Shown here: positions 25,672 to 33,814 of the stretch, piece after piece
Numbering within the stretch: the stretch's first letter is position 1
Layout of the letters: every line of letters begins with the position of its first letter
Source: Sphingomonas sp. S2-65
Lineage (GTDB): Bacteria; Pseudomonadota; Alphaproteobacteria; Sphingomonadales; Sphingomonadaceae
Length of the DNA stretch: 64,000 nucleotides
Direction of reading: 5' to 3'
Assembly (NCBI RefSeq): GCF_021513175.1
Contig: NZ_CP090953.1
Span: 1,879,001-1,943,000, forward strand
Made by a program: the position numbers and the translations under genes
Notes under the pieces: model-generated
The model's database searches: none
What the model saw: only the letters and a program-made list of their open reading frames with translations
Told to the model about the DNA's origin: nothing

Positions 25672-26772
25672 TCAGGACAAAGGTATCGGTTCGCCGTCTT
25701 GCAGCACGTGGGTGCAGAGCTGGGCTTGCGGAGTGTCGCCCGCTTCCAGCGCGGCAACGGTGACCCAGCCTCGCTGGCGAAGCGCCGCCCCGACCGCGAC
25801 AGGCGTGCCGTGCGGCAGGAACAGGCGGGTGCGCTCGGCGGTGCCGAGGCCGGCGTCGAGCACCGGATCGGCGTAGAGCGAGAAGCCGACGGCGGGTTCC
25901 TCGCGGCCCTTGCCATGGACGACGGTGTACGTGCCGCCGCGGCCGATCTCGCTGCGCAACCCCTGCGCGAACAGCGAGAAGCCGAGCCAGCTCTGATATT
26001 CGAAGCCGTGGCGTTCGGTGGGATCGAGCGTGAGCGCGACCTTGCCGTCCAGGCTGGCGGCGATCTGCGACAGCCCTTCAAGGCGGCTGGCGAGCGCGTT
26101 GCCGGCGTCGATGCTGCGAAGTTTGGCCATCGCGCCGTCGAACGGACCGGCTGCCTCGATCAGCGGCAGATAGCGGCGGTCGATCGCGGCGACGCCAGCG
26201 GCGTCCTTGGCATCGAGCCGGTCGCGCAGGACTTCGAGCGTGGCGGGGTCGAGGTGCCCGGCGGCGAGGGTGTCGACCAGGTCCGGGAGGGTGAAGTCGA
26301 GGGCAAGGCCGTTGAGGCCGGCGGCGTGCAGCGATTCGATGGCGACCTGGACGATCTCCGTCGCGGCGGCGACCGAGTCGAGGCCGATCAATTCGCAGCC
26401 GATCTGGCGCATCGCGCGCTGGGGATCGAGTTCGGAGCCGCTGAGCCGCAGCACCTGGCCCGCATAGCACAGGCGCACCGGCCGCGGATGGTGGCCCATT
26501 CGGGTGGCGGCGATGCGGCCGACCTGCGCGGTGAGGTCCGGGCGAATGGCGAGGGTGCGCTGCGACACCGGGTCGATGAAGCGCACCGCGTCGCGGACGC
26601 CACCGGCCTTCAGGCGGGTCGCCAGCTCGTCGGCAAACTCGGCGAGCGGTGGATCAACCTGTTCATAGCCATAGAGGCGCGCATGGCCGAGCACGCGCGC
26701 CTCCAGGCGGGCCGCCGCGTCGGCGGCGGGTGGCAGACGGTCGTGAAATCCTTCGGGCAGCAATCCGGTCAT
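25672..26772 (-). CDS. hisZ: ATP phosphoribosyltransferase regulatory subunit
   Basis: 366 residues. It is a class II aminoacyl-tRNA-synthetase-like fold (histidyl-tRNA synthetase paralogue) with LLPEGFHDRLPP at the start, the motif 2 like region IRPDLTAQVGRI, and FSLYADPVLD towards the end. It lacks the full catalytic set of HisRS. HisZ pairs with the short form of HisG and makes it sensitive to histidine in the first step of histidine synthesis. hisG is not in the window. It is downstream of serA with 20 bp between them, so probably serC-serA-hisZ is one operon. Confidence 0.92.
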   Translation of the reverse strand: MTGLLPEGFHDRLPPAADAAARLEARVLGHARLYGYEQVDPPLAEFADELATRLKAGGVRDAVRFIDPVSQRTLAIRPDLTAQVGRIAATRMGHHPRPVRLCYAGQVLRLSGSELDPQRAMRQIGCELIGLDSVAAATEIVQVAIESLHAAGLNGLALDFTLPDLVDTLAAGHLDPATLEVLRDRLDAKDAAGVAAIDRRYLPLIEAAGPFDGAMAKLRSIDAGNALASRLEGLSQIAASLDGKVALTLDPTERHGFEYQSWLGFSLFAQGLRSEIGRGGTYTVVHGKGREEPAVGFSLYADPVLDAGLGTAERTRLFLPHGTPVAVGAALRQRGWVTVAALEAGDTPQAQLCTHVLQDGEPIPLS

Positions 26773-26792
26773 GACGCTGCCCGCTAACGGAT

Positions 26793-28370
26793 TCAGAAGT
26801 TGAGCGCCATGGCGGTCTTCACGCCGGGCAGCGCGCGGACCTTGGCGATCAGATCGCCCGAGACCTGATCGTCGAGCGACAACAACAGCACCGCCTCGCC
26901 ACCAGCTTGGCGACGGCCAAGGTGGAAGGTGCCGATGTTCACGCCCGCCTCGCCCAGCGTGGTGCCCAGGCGGCCGATAAAGCCGGGCGCGTCCTCGTTG
27001 ACGATGTAGAGCATCGGGCCCGCTAGATCGGCTTCGACCTTGATGCCGAACAGCTCGACCAGACGCGGCGCTTGGTTGCCGAACAAAGTGCCCGCAACCG
27101 AGCGGTCGCCGGCCTGGGTGCCGACGGTGACGCGGACGAGGGTGTGGTAATCACCCTCGCGCTCGTGGCGCACTTCGCGCACGTCGAGGCCGCGTTCCTT
27201 GGCGAGGAACGGTGCGTTGACCATGTTCACCGTGTCGGAATGGACGCGCATCAGCCCGGCCAGCACCGCGCCGGTGATCGGCTTCTGGTTGAGCTCGGCG
27301 GCGGCGCCTTCGACTTCGATGGCAATATTCGACAGCTCGCTGGTGGCGAGCTGGCCGACCAGGCTGCCGAGCTTTTCCGACAGCGCCATGTACGGCTTGA
27401 GGCGCGGCGCTTCCTCGGCCGACAGGCTGGGCATGTTGAGCGCGTTGGTAACGCCGCCGGAGACGAGATAGTCGGCCATCTGCTCGGCGACCTGGATCGC
27501 GACATTGACCTGGGCCTCGCTGGTCGAGGCACCCAGGTGCGGCGTCGAGATGAAGTTCGGGGTACCGAACAGCGGCGATTCCTTGGCCGGCTCGGTCACG
27601 AACACATCGAGCGCGGCGCCGCCGACATGGCCGGAGTCGAGGCATTCCTTGAGCGCGGCTTCGTCGATCAGCCCGCCGCGCGCGCAGTTGATGATGCGCA
27701 CGCCCTTCTTGGTCTTGGCGAGATTTTCGCGGCTGAGGATGTTGCGGGTCTGGTCGGTCAGCGGCGTGTGCAGCGTGATGAAATCGGCGCGCAGCAACAG
27801 ATCGTCTAGGCTCATCTTCTCGACGCCCATTTCGATCGCACGCTCAGGCGTCAGGAAGGGATCATAGGCGATCACCTTCATCTTGAGGCCCAGCGCGCGG
27901 TCGGCGACGATCGAGCCGATATTGCCGGCGCCGATCAGCCCGAGCGTCTTGCCGGTGACTTCGACGCCCATGAAGCGGTTCTTTTCCCACTTGCCGGCCT
28001 GGGTGGACTTGTCCGCCTCGGGCAGATCACGGGCGAGCGCGAACATCAATGCGATGGCGTGCTCGGCGGTGGTGATGGAGTTGCCGAACGGGGTGTTCAT
28101 CACGACCACGCCCTTTGCCGAGGCGGCGGGGATATCGACATTGTCGACGCCGATGCCGGCGCGGCCGACGACCTTGAGGTTGGTCGCGTGCTCGAGGATG
28201 TCCTTGGTGACCTTGGTCGAGCTGCGGATCGCCAGGCCGTCATATTGGCCGATGATCGCCTTCAGCTCGTCGGGGGTCTTGCCCGTGATCTCGTCAACCT
28301 CGACGCCGCGCTCGCGGAAGATCTGCGCGGCCTTGGGATCCATTTTGTCGCTGATGAGGACTTTTGGCAT
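26793..28370 (-). CDS. serA: D-3-phosphoglycerate dehydrogenase
   Basis: 525 residues, the long form with regulatory domains. The substrate and NAD-binding domains contain GLIGAGNIGSIVADRA and the catalytic Arg/Glu/His set (INCARGG, followed by the His of TPHLGAST). An intervening (ASB) domain precedes a C-terminal ACT domain (from about residue 450, LYIVNEDAPGFIGRLGTTLGEAGVNIGTFHLG) that binds serine for feedback control. It converts 3-phosphoglycerate to 3-phosphohydroxypyruvate, the entry to serine synthesis. The upstream serC supplies the next enzyme; the gap between them is taken by a repeat element. Confidence 0.97.
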   Translation of the reverse strand: MPKVLISDKMDPKAAQIFRERGVEVDEITGKTPDELKAIIGQYDGLAIRSSTKVTKDILEHATNLKVVGRAGIGVDNVDIPAASAKGVVVMNTPFGNSITTAEHAIALMFALARDLPEADKSTQAGKWEKNRFMGVEVTGKTLGLIGAGNIGSIVADRALGLKMKVIAYDPFLTPERAIEMGVEKMSLDDLLLRADFITLHTPLTDQTRNILSRENLAKTKKGVRIINCARGGLIDEAALKECLDSGHVGGAALDVFVTEPAKESPLFGTPNFISTPHLGASTSEAQVNVAIQVAEQMADYLVSGGVTNALNMPSLSAEEAPRLKPYMALSEKLGSLVGQLATSELSNIAIEVEGAAAELNQKPITGAVLAGLMRVHSDTVNMVNAPFLAKERGLDVREVRHEREGDYHTLVRVTVGTQAGDRSVAGTLFGNQAPRLVELFGIKVEADLAGPMLYIVNEDAPGFIGRLGTTLGEAGVNIGTFHLGRRQAGGEAVLLLSLDDQVSGDLIAKVRALPGVKTAMALNF

Positions 28371-28389
28371 GGTTCTTCTACCTTCTGCT

Positions 28390-28505
28390 CCCTCTCCCGC
28401 TTGCGGGAGAGGGTCGGGGTGAGGGTGTCTTTTCGCGGCTGTGTTGCGTGTGGGGAGGGACTCACCCTCACCCAGCCCTCTCCCGCAGGCGGGAGAGGGC
28501 TTTTT
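28390..28505. repeat. Large palindromic repeat element between serC and serA
   Basis: Two arms, 28390-28427 and 28460-28500, are inverted copies of each other with few differences. Each arm is itself a palindrome (CCCTCTCCCGC/GCGGGAGAGGG) followed or preceded by a GGGGTGAGGG/CCCTCACCC stretch. The right arm is followed by TTTTT on the plus strand, so it cannot be a terminator for the minus-strand serC; read-through into serA is likely. The same architecture occurs inside hrpB (51282-51410). Confidence 0.8.
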
Positions 28506-28508
28506 AGA

Positions 28509-29663
28509 TCAGGCCGCCTTGGCGGTCGCGTAGGCCCAGTCGAGCCAGAGGCCGAGCGCCTCGATATCGGCGGTGTCGACCGTGGCGCCGCACCAGATGC
28601 GCAGGCCGGCCGGCGCGTCGCGGTAGCCGGCGACGTCGTAGGCGGCGTCTTCCTTCTCTAGCAGCGAGGCTAACTTCTTGATGAAGTCGGCGTCGGCCCC
28701 TTCCACCGTCAGGCAGACGCTGGTGGTCGAGCGGATCGCCTCGTCGGCGGCGAGATTGCCCAGCCAGTCACGCTCGGCGACGAGCTTCTGGAGCGCGGCG
28801 GCGTTATCGTCCGAGCGGGCGATCAGGCCCTTTGGTCCGAGGCTCTTCGCCCACTCCAGCGACCAGATCGCGTCTTCGACGGCGAGCATCGAGGGCGTGT
28901 TGATCGTCTCGCCCTTGAACACGCCCTCGGCGAGCTTGCCCTTGGAGACCAGGCGGAACACCTTGGGCAGCGGCCAGGCGGGGGTGTAGCTTTCGAGGCG
29001 TTCGACCGCGCGCGGGCCGAGGATCAGGACGCCATGACCACCCTCGCCGCCCAGCACCTTTTGCCAGGAGAAGGTGGCGACATCGATCTTGTCCCAGGGG
29101 AGATCATAGGCGAACACCGCGCTGGTCGCGTCGGCGAAGCTCAGGCCTTCGCGATCGTCGGGGATCCAGTCGCCGTTCGGCACGCGCACGCCGCTGGTGG
29201 TACCGTTCCAGGTGAACAGCACATCGTTGGACCAATCGACCTGGCTGAGGTCGGGGATCTGGCCATAGTCGGCGCGCAGCACGGTCGGGTCGAGCTTCAA
29301 TTGCTTGACGGCATCGGTGACCCAGCCCTCACCGAAGCTCTCCCACGCTAGCGTGGTGACCGGGCGCGCACCCAGCATCGTCCACATCGCCATTTCGAAC
29401 GCGCCAGTGTCGGAGCCGGGGACGATGCCGATGCGGTGGGTATCGGGGAGCTGCAGCATCTCGCGCATCAGGTTGATGCAATATTGCAGGCGGGTCTTGC
29501 CGAGCTTCGAGCGATGCGAACGGCCGAGCACGTCGGTCGCGAGCTTGGCGGCATCCCAGCCTGGAGGCTTGGCGCAGGGGCCGGAGGAGAAATAAGGGCG
29601 CGCCGGCTTGGTAGCGGGCTTCGAGGACGCAGCTGTGGCGTCGGAAACAATAGTATCAGTCAT
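28509..29663 (-). CDS. serC: Phosphoserine aminotransferase
   Basis: 384 residues from the ATG at 29663 with AAGGAGAG upstream. It is a class V aminotransferase of the alphaproteobacterial/archaeal-like subtype (YFSSGPCAKPPGW at the N-terminus, then RSHRSKLGKTRL). The PLP Lys is in TFSWQKVLGGEGGHG. An N-terminal Ser/Thr/Ala/Lys-rich stretch of about 22 residues precedes the domain. It converts 3-phosphohydroxypyruvate to phosphoserine. It heads the serC-serA(-hisZ) group and has a structured 5' leader (29664-29745). Confidence 0.96.
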   Translation of the reverse strand: MTDTIVSDATAASSKPATKPARPYFSSGPCAKPPGWDAAKLATDVLGRSHRSKLGKTRLQYCINLMREMLQLPDTHRIGIVPGSDTGAFEMAMWTMLGARPVTTLAWESFGEGWVTDAVKQLKLDPTVLRADYGQIPDLSQVDWSNDVLFTWNGTTSGVRVPNGDWIPDDREGLSFADATSAVFAYDLPWDKIDVATFSWQKVLGGEGGHGVLILGPRAVERLESYTPAWPLPKVFRLVSKGKLAEGVFKGETINTPSMLAVEDAIWSLEWAKSLGPKGLIARSDDNAAALQKLVAERDWLGNLAADEAIRSTTSVCLTVEGADADFIKKLASLLEKEDAAYDVAGYRDAPAGLRIWCGATVDTADIEALGLWLDWAYATAKAA

Positions 29664-29745
29664 GTAGTCTCTCCTTGCAGAGAGCACGCGCGGCGTTGGG
29701 ACCGCGTGGCCCGTCGACGGCCCTAGCGACTTTCGGAGATAGGTC
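29664..29745 (-). promoter_or_regulatory. Candidate serC 5' leader (serC-motif-like RNA)
   Basis: Upstream of serC the minus strand has a possible -35 TTGACC, 16 bp, then TAGGGC. A hairpin CACGCGG...CCGCGCGTG (with a 2-nt bulge) follows, and then CTCTC...GAGAG, in which the second arm contains the serC ribosome binding site. A serC leader RNA motif is described in alphaproteobacteria; I recognise the position and general form but could not compare sequences. Occlusion of the ribosome binding site by the small hairpin suggests translational control. Confidence 0.45.
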
Positions 29746-29789
29746 AATCCGATTGCGGTCCCGCGGGTCCGCCAGGTTGGCGTGGAGCC

Positions 29790-30278
29790 TCAGCCCGACG
29801 CCGCGAAACACCTCGCGAGCTGTTCCACCACCGGCTTGTACTGCGCGGCGAGGGCCTTGGGGTAGACCAGGTCGAAGATGATGAATTGATCGTCCCGAAG
29901 GATCGTCTTGCCGTAAAAGAGCTTCGATCCTCCATCCTCGCCCGAGGAGACGGCCCAGTTTCGGCGCACTAGCCGATAGCGAACACTGCCCTTGCTGCCG
30001 GCGCGATCGGATGCGAGTTCCGCGGCGGTCTTCGAAAGCGAGGCCTGCTCGGCATTGTTGCGCCCGAACACCGTCAGCGTGGCGGAGTCGGCGGCGACGA
30101 AGACGCGGCCGTCGCCATTGGGTGCCTCGGGTTGGGGGAGCAGCAGGTTGGCCGGATAACAAATGCGGTAGCCGAACCGGACATTCACATAGGTCCGCCA
30201 GGTGTAAGCCGCTGGAGCAGGAGCCGCTTCGGCGCTGATCAGGAACAGGCTGGTCGCCGCGATCAACGCCTCAAGCAT
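29790..30278 (-). CDS. Exported protein of unknown function
   Basis: 162 residues from an ATG at 30278 that opens a signal peptide (LEALIAATSLFLISAEAAPAPA). The mature part has YRICYPANLLLPQPEAP, a VFVAADSATLTVFGRN strand pair and KLFYGKTILRDDQFIIFDLVYP. This looks like a small beta-rich periplasmic domain with two cysteines that could form a disulfide. I do not recognise the family. The longer open frame upstream runs through a region unlike a protein and is not used. Confidence 0.68.
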   Translation of the reverse strand: MLEALIAATSLFLISAEAAPAPAAYTWRTYVNVRFGYRICYPANLLLPQPEAPNGDGRVFVAADSATLTVFGRNNAEQASLSKTAAELASDRAGSKGSVRYRLVRRNWAVSSGEDGGSKLFYGKTILRDDQFIIFDLVYPKALAAQYKPVVEQLARCFAASG

Positions 30279-30367
30279 GTGCCCATTCCCATCATTACAG
30301 CCCTGCTGCTTCGAACAGCCGCCTCCTAGTCTCCACCGGGCCGGTAGCCAAGCGGCGGCGAAGCAAC

Positions 30368-31255
30368 TCAGCGCCTGGGCTGTTCCGGCGGCCAGCGAGT
30401 CAGCAGACCCCGGTCGGTCATCCAGTCGGTGATGCGCGGCGGCCAGTTGCGCAGCGACAGCATCGGCGTGGTCTCGCCGAAGTTGAAGGCGTGGCCACCG
30501 GCTGCATACATATGGAGCTCGGACGAGGCCCCCGCGGCACGATAGGCAGTGAGCAGATCCAGGATCGGCTGCGAGCAACAGGCATCGTCGTTGGTCGCGA
30601 CCATCAGCAGCGGCGGCGAGTTGGCGGTGATCTTTTCCTCGCGGTGCAGCGGCCCGGGGAAGACGAGCACGCCGAAGTCGGGACGGGCCGAAAGCTTGTC
30701 GATGGCGTCGCCACGGCCGGGGGCTGCGACGGGAGCGCTGAGCAAGGTCACCCGGGCAAGCTCGCCGCCGGCCGAAAAGCCGATCACGCCGATGCGCCTG
30801 GTATCGAGCTTCCATTCGGCGGCACGGGCGCGGATCGTGCGGACCGCGCGCTCGGCATCCTGGCGGGCATTGTCGAAGCTGTACGGCGAGTCCTTGCCGC
30901 GGAAGAGGCGGTAGCGCAGCACGAAGGCGGCGACGCCGCGCTCGTTGAACCAGCGCGCGACGTCATTGCCTTCGCTGTTGATGACGAGGAATTCGTGCGC
31001 GCCGCCGGGCATGATCAGCACCGCCGCGCCAGTCTCGCGGCCCGGGCGCGCCGGGTAATAGGTGATGCTGGGGTCGTTGACCGGCTTGAGCCAATAGGAT
31101 TCGGCCTGTTCGGGGATCGCCTTGCGCGATTCGAATCCCGGCGCGCCGTTCGCCCACAGCGCGATCCGCTGCGGAGTGGCCGGCGGATCCTGCGCGAGAG
31201 CAGGGGACGCGAACAGGACGAACGCCCAGGCGAGCGCGGCAAGCAGCTTGGTCAT
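30368..31255 (-). CDS. Secreted alpha/beta hydrolase (esterase-like)
   Basis: 295 residues with a Sec signal peptide (LLAALAWAFVLFASPALAQ) and a good GAGAGG ribosome binding site. It is related to the protein at 2399-3370: oxyanion-hole MPGGAHEF, nucleophile GFSAGGEL, Asp region VATNDDACCSQP and catalytic His AGGHAFNFG. The CC pair next to the Asp is unusual. It is probably a carbohydrate or small-molecule esterase in the periplasm; the substrate is unknown. Confidence 0.85.
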   Translation of the reverse strand: MTKLLAALAWAFVLFASPALAQDPPATPQRIALWANGAPGFESRKAIPEQAESYWLKPVNDPSITYYPARPGRETGAAVLIMPGGAHEFLVINSEGNDVARWFNERGVAAFVLRYRLFRGKDSPYSFDNARQDAERAVRTIRARAAEWKLDTRRIGVIGFSAGGELARVTLLSAPVAAPGRGDAIDKLSARPDFGVLVFPGPLHREEKITANSPPLLMVATNDDACCSQPILDLLTAYRAAGASSELHMYAAGGHAFNFGETTPMLSLRNWPPRITDWMTDRGLLTRWPPEQPRR

Positions 31256-31368
31256 GGCACCTCTCCGTGCGGCGCCGTACGTTGCCGGCGACCGTTGCGA
31301 GGATGGTATCGCTAACAGGAGCCAAGTCAAACAGGCGCGGTTCAGCTGCGCCGTGCTAAGGGGCCGAC

Positions 31369-32046
31369 ATGCACCTGGTTAGATGGTCCGCCGTGCTCGC
31401 CCCTGCCCTGCTTGCCGCCTGCGTATTCGGGGGCGGGCGTGATGCGCCGAAGCGGCCGCCGACGGCGCGGCCGCGCGGTTCGGCGCCGATCACGCTCAAC
31501 CGCCCGACGCCGAGGGAGACGCAGCAATGCTTCACCGACCTGTCGCGCGAGGAGATCCGGTTCAGCCCGCTTCCCGACCGCGACTTCGGCGGCGGGTGCC
31601 AGGTGCTGGGTGCGGTGCAGCTGCTCGACGTCGGCGTGCCGATCACCGGTATCAAGTCGATGCGCTGCCCGCTGGCGCGCAGTTTCATCGGCTGGATCCG
31701 TTTCGCGGTGGCCCCGGCGGCCAAGCAGATACTGGGCAGCGAGCTGGTGCGGGTCGAAAGCTTCGGCACCTATTCGTGCCGGGCGATCGTCGGCGGCGCG
31801 TCCAACCGGTTGTCGGAGCATGGCCTGGGCAATGCCGTGGATATCGGCGGCTTCGTGCTGGCCGATGGCCGCAAAGTGCGAGTCGAGGGGGGATGGCGGT
31901 CGGAAGACGAGCGGGTGCGCGACTTCTTCGCGGTGATCCACCGATCGGCGTGCAAGCGGTTCAAGACGGTGCTCAGCCCGGATTACAACGCCGCGCACTA
32001 CAACCACCTCCACCTCGACATGGGACGCGGGCCGTTCTGCGCCTGA
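31369..32046 (+). CDS. Extensin-like family lipoprotein (M15-like fold)
   Basis: 225 residues. The lipoprotein signal (LLAAC lipobox, Cys about 18) is followed by a Pro/Arg-rich linker and the extensin-like C-terminal domain of bacteria. That domain carries SEHGLGNAVDIGGF and YNHLHLDMG, which match the zinc-binding His/Asp/His pattern of M15 peptidoglycan peptidases, and has six or more cysteines (CFTDL, GGCQV, MRCPL, YSCRA, SACKRF, PFCA), probably disulfide-bonded. It is likely an envelope peptidoglycan hydrolase or binding protein. Confidence 0.85.
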   Translation: MHLVRWSAVLAPALLAACVFGGGRDAPKRPPTARPRGSAPITLNRPTPRETQQCFTDLSREEIRFSPLPDRDFGGGCQVLGAVQLLDVGVPITGIKSMRCPLARSFIGWIRFAVAPAAKQILGSELVRVESFGTYSCRAIVGGASNRLSEHGLGNAVDIGGFVLADGRKVRVEGGWRSEDERVRDFFAVIHRSACKRFKTVLSPDYNAAHYNHLHLDMGRGPFCA

Positions 32047-32091
32047 TCTGGATGTTTGCAGCGCGCCCGGGTTGGTCGTAAGCGGATATAA

Positions 32092-32961
32092 ATGAACGAT
32101 ACACGCGTACCGAGCCGGGTCTTTCGCCCCGCTCAAGAAGAAGCCGGCACCGCCAACACCGGCAGCGGCACCCCCCAGACCGAGCATCCCGCCTATCGGC
32201 TCGCCTTTCAGGACATGGATTTCCTGCTGCGCGAAGACCTGCGACCGGTGCGGTTCCAGCTGGAGCTGCTCAAGCCGCAGCTGATCCTGGACGCGGCGAA
32301 CATCGCCTCGACCTTCGTGATGTACGGGTCGGCGCGGATTCCCGAGCCGAGCAAGGCGCAGGGACTGCTCGAGCTTGCCGACACGCCCGAGCAGAAGATC
32401 GTCGCCGAGCGGCTGATCGCGAAGTCCAAATATTACGACGTGGCGCGCGAACTGGCGCAGCTGGTCAGCAACTTCCCGCTCGACGAGGCCGGCAAGCGGC
32501 ACTTCGTGGTGTGTTCGGGCGGCGGACCCTCGATCATGGAGGCGGCGAATCGCGGCGCGCAGGATGTCGGCGCCGAATCGGTGGGCCTCAACATCGTGCT
32601 GCCGCACGAGCAGGCGCCGAACCCGTATGTGACGCCGGGCCTGTCGATGCAGTTCCACTATTTCGCGCTGCGTAAGATGCACTTCCTGCTGCACGCCCGC
32701 GCGGTGGCGGTGTTCCCCGGCGGCTTCGGCACGTTCGATGAAAGCTTCGAGCTGCTTACGCTGATCCAGACCGGCAAGATCGACCCGATCCCGGTGCTGT
32801 TCTACGGCAAGGAGTTCTGGCAGCGCGTCGTGAACTTCGAGGCGCTGTGCGAGGAAGGCGTGATCGGCCCGCGCGACCTGAACCTGTTCCACTTCGTCGA
32901 GACGGCGGAAGAGGGCTGGGAGATCGTCCAGGATTTCTGGCAGGCCAAGAACGCGGGCTGA
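32092..32961 (+). CDS. LOG-family (TIGR00730-type) nucleotide phosphoribohydrolase-like protein
   Basis: 289 residues. The Rossmann-like LOG domain has VVCSGGGPSIMEAANRGA and the signature PGGFGTFDESFE. Family members hydrolyse cytokinin or purine nucleoside 5'-monophosphates to the base and ribose 5-phosphate; many are misnamed lysine decarboxylases. The protein is longer than the 190-residue LOG core, with an N-terminal extension of about 75 residues that includes a polar stretch and SSMDFLLREDLRPVRFQ-like helices. It ends next to a short palindrome shared with the convergent cytochrome gene. Confidence 0.85.
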   Translation: MNDTRVPSRVFRPAQEEAGTANTGSGTPQTEHPAYRLAFQDMDFLLREDLRPVRFQLELLKPQLILDAANIASTFVMYGSARIPEPSKAQGLLELADTPEQKIVAERLIAKSKYYDVARELAQLVSNFPLDEAGKRHFVVCSGGGPSIMEAANRGAQDVGAESVGLNIVLPHEQAPNPYVTPGLSMQFHYFALRKMHFLLHARAVAVFPGGFGTFDESFELLTLIQTGKIDPIPVLFYGKEFWQRVVNFEALCEEGVIGPRDLNLFHFVETAEEGWEIVQDFWQAKNAG

Positions 32962-32981
32962 GCCGGACGCCCGCGCCTTTT

Positions 32982-33009
32982 CTCCTCCCTCGCCGCTGCG
33001 AGGGAGGAG
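32982..33009. repeat. Short palindrome CTCCTCCCTCG...CGAGGGAGGAG between convergent genes
   Basis: A near-perfect palindrome of 28 bp followed by TTCAG, lying between the LOG-family gene (+) and cytochrome c (-). It is the same type and context as 25644-25670. Confidence 0.6.
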
Positions 33010-33015
33010 TTCAGA

Positions 33016-33711
33016 TCACTTGTTGCTCTTCGGGAGCCCGGCCTTTTCCTCGGCCTGGATCTGGTTCTGCTTGCTCTGCTCGGGCGTACCCTGTCCCGGC
33101 GTGGCCTGGTTCGATACCGTCGCGGTGTCGGCGCCCTCGGCGACATTGGCCTGGGCTTCGTTGTCGGCCGGTGCCTCGCCCGCCGCGGGTGCCGCCGGGA
33201 GCGGCAGGTTGGAACCCTGGCTGTTCAGATAGGCGATGACGTTGGCGCGATCCTGCGGATTGGCAAGGCCGGCGAAGGTCATCTTGGTGCCCGGTGCGTA
33301 TTTGCGCGGGCTCGTGAGCCATGCGTCGAGCGCGTCGAAGGTCCAGTTGCCCGGAACCGCCTTCAGCGCATCCGAATAGGCGAAGCCGGGAACATGGCCG
33401 TGCGGCTTGCCGACCGCGGCGTACAGGTTCGGGCCAATGCCCGATGGGCCGCCCTGATTGATCGTGTGGCAGGCGGTACACTGCTTGAACACGTCGGCGC
33501 CCTTGGCGGGATCGGCCTTGGCGAGACGCGTCGCGATCGGCTCGACGGCGGCGGCGCCAGCCTCGCCCGCATCCTCGACGCCTTCGATGGCATAGCCCAT
33601 CTTTTCGGGGCGTTCGGAATGGAAGGCCATGCCGCTGACGATCGTAAGGCCGAGCGCCGCGATGCCGCCAGCCAGAGCCCAACCCGCAATCGTATTGAAC
33701 CGATCGTCCAT
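33016..33711 (-). CDS. Membrane-anchored class I cytochrome c
   Basis: 231 residues. An N-terminal uncleaved helix (WALAGGIAALGLTIVSGMAF) anchors a periplasmic c-type domain with haem motif CTACH (Cys/Cys/His, about residue 81) and a distal Met in GTKMTFAGL. This resembles the cytochrome c552/CycM electron shuttle to aa3 oxidase. The C-terminal tail of about 65 residues is rich in Ala, Glu, Gln and Asn and looks disordered, which is longer than the family needs. It is divergent from pheA with a gap of about 100 bp. Confidence 0.92.
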   Translation of the reverse strand: MDDRFNTIAGWALAGGIAALGLTIVSGMAFHSERPEKMGYAIEGVEDAGEAGAAAVEPIATRLAKADPAKGADVFKQCTACHTINQGGPSGIGPNLYAAVGKPHGHVPGFAYSDALKAVPGNWTFDALDAWLTSPRKYAPGTKMTFAGLANPQDRANVIAYLNSQGSNLPLPAAPAAGEAPADNEAQANVAEGADTATVSNQATPGQGTPEQSKQNQIQAEEKAGLPKSNK

Positions 33712-33814
33712 CGCATGCCCCTGAAGAATAGTCGTTCTGCCCTTTAAGACGCGGTTTTGTCCGCCGCAAGCACGGGTTGCCGTCGAGCGCGGTCACCGCT
33801 AGCCGCAGATCATC

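Noticed and set aside
28475..28505. Hairpin plus TTTTT as a terminator for serC
   Set aside because: The T run is on the plus strand, while serC and serA are on the minus strand.
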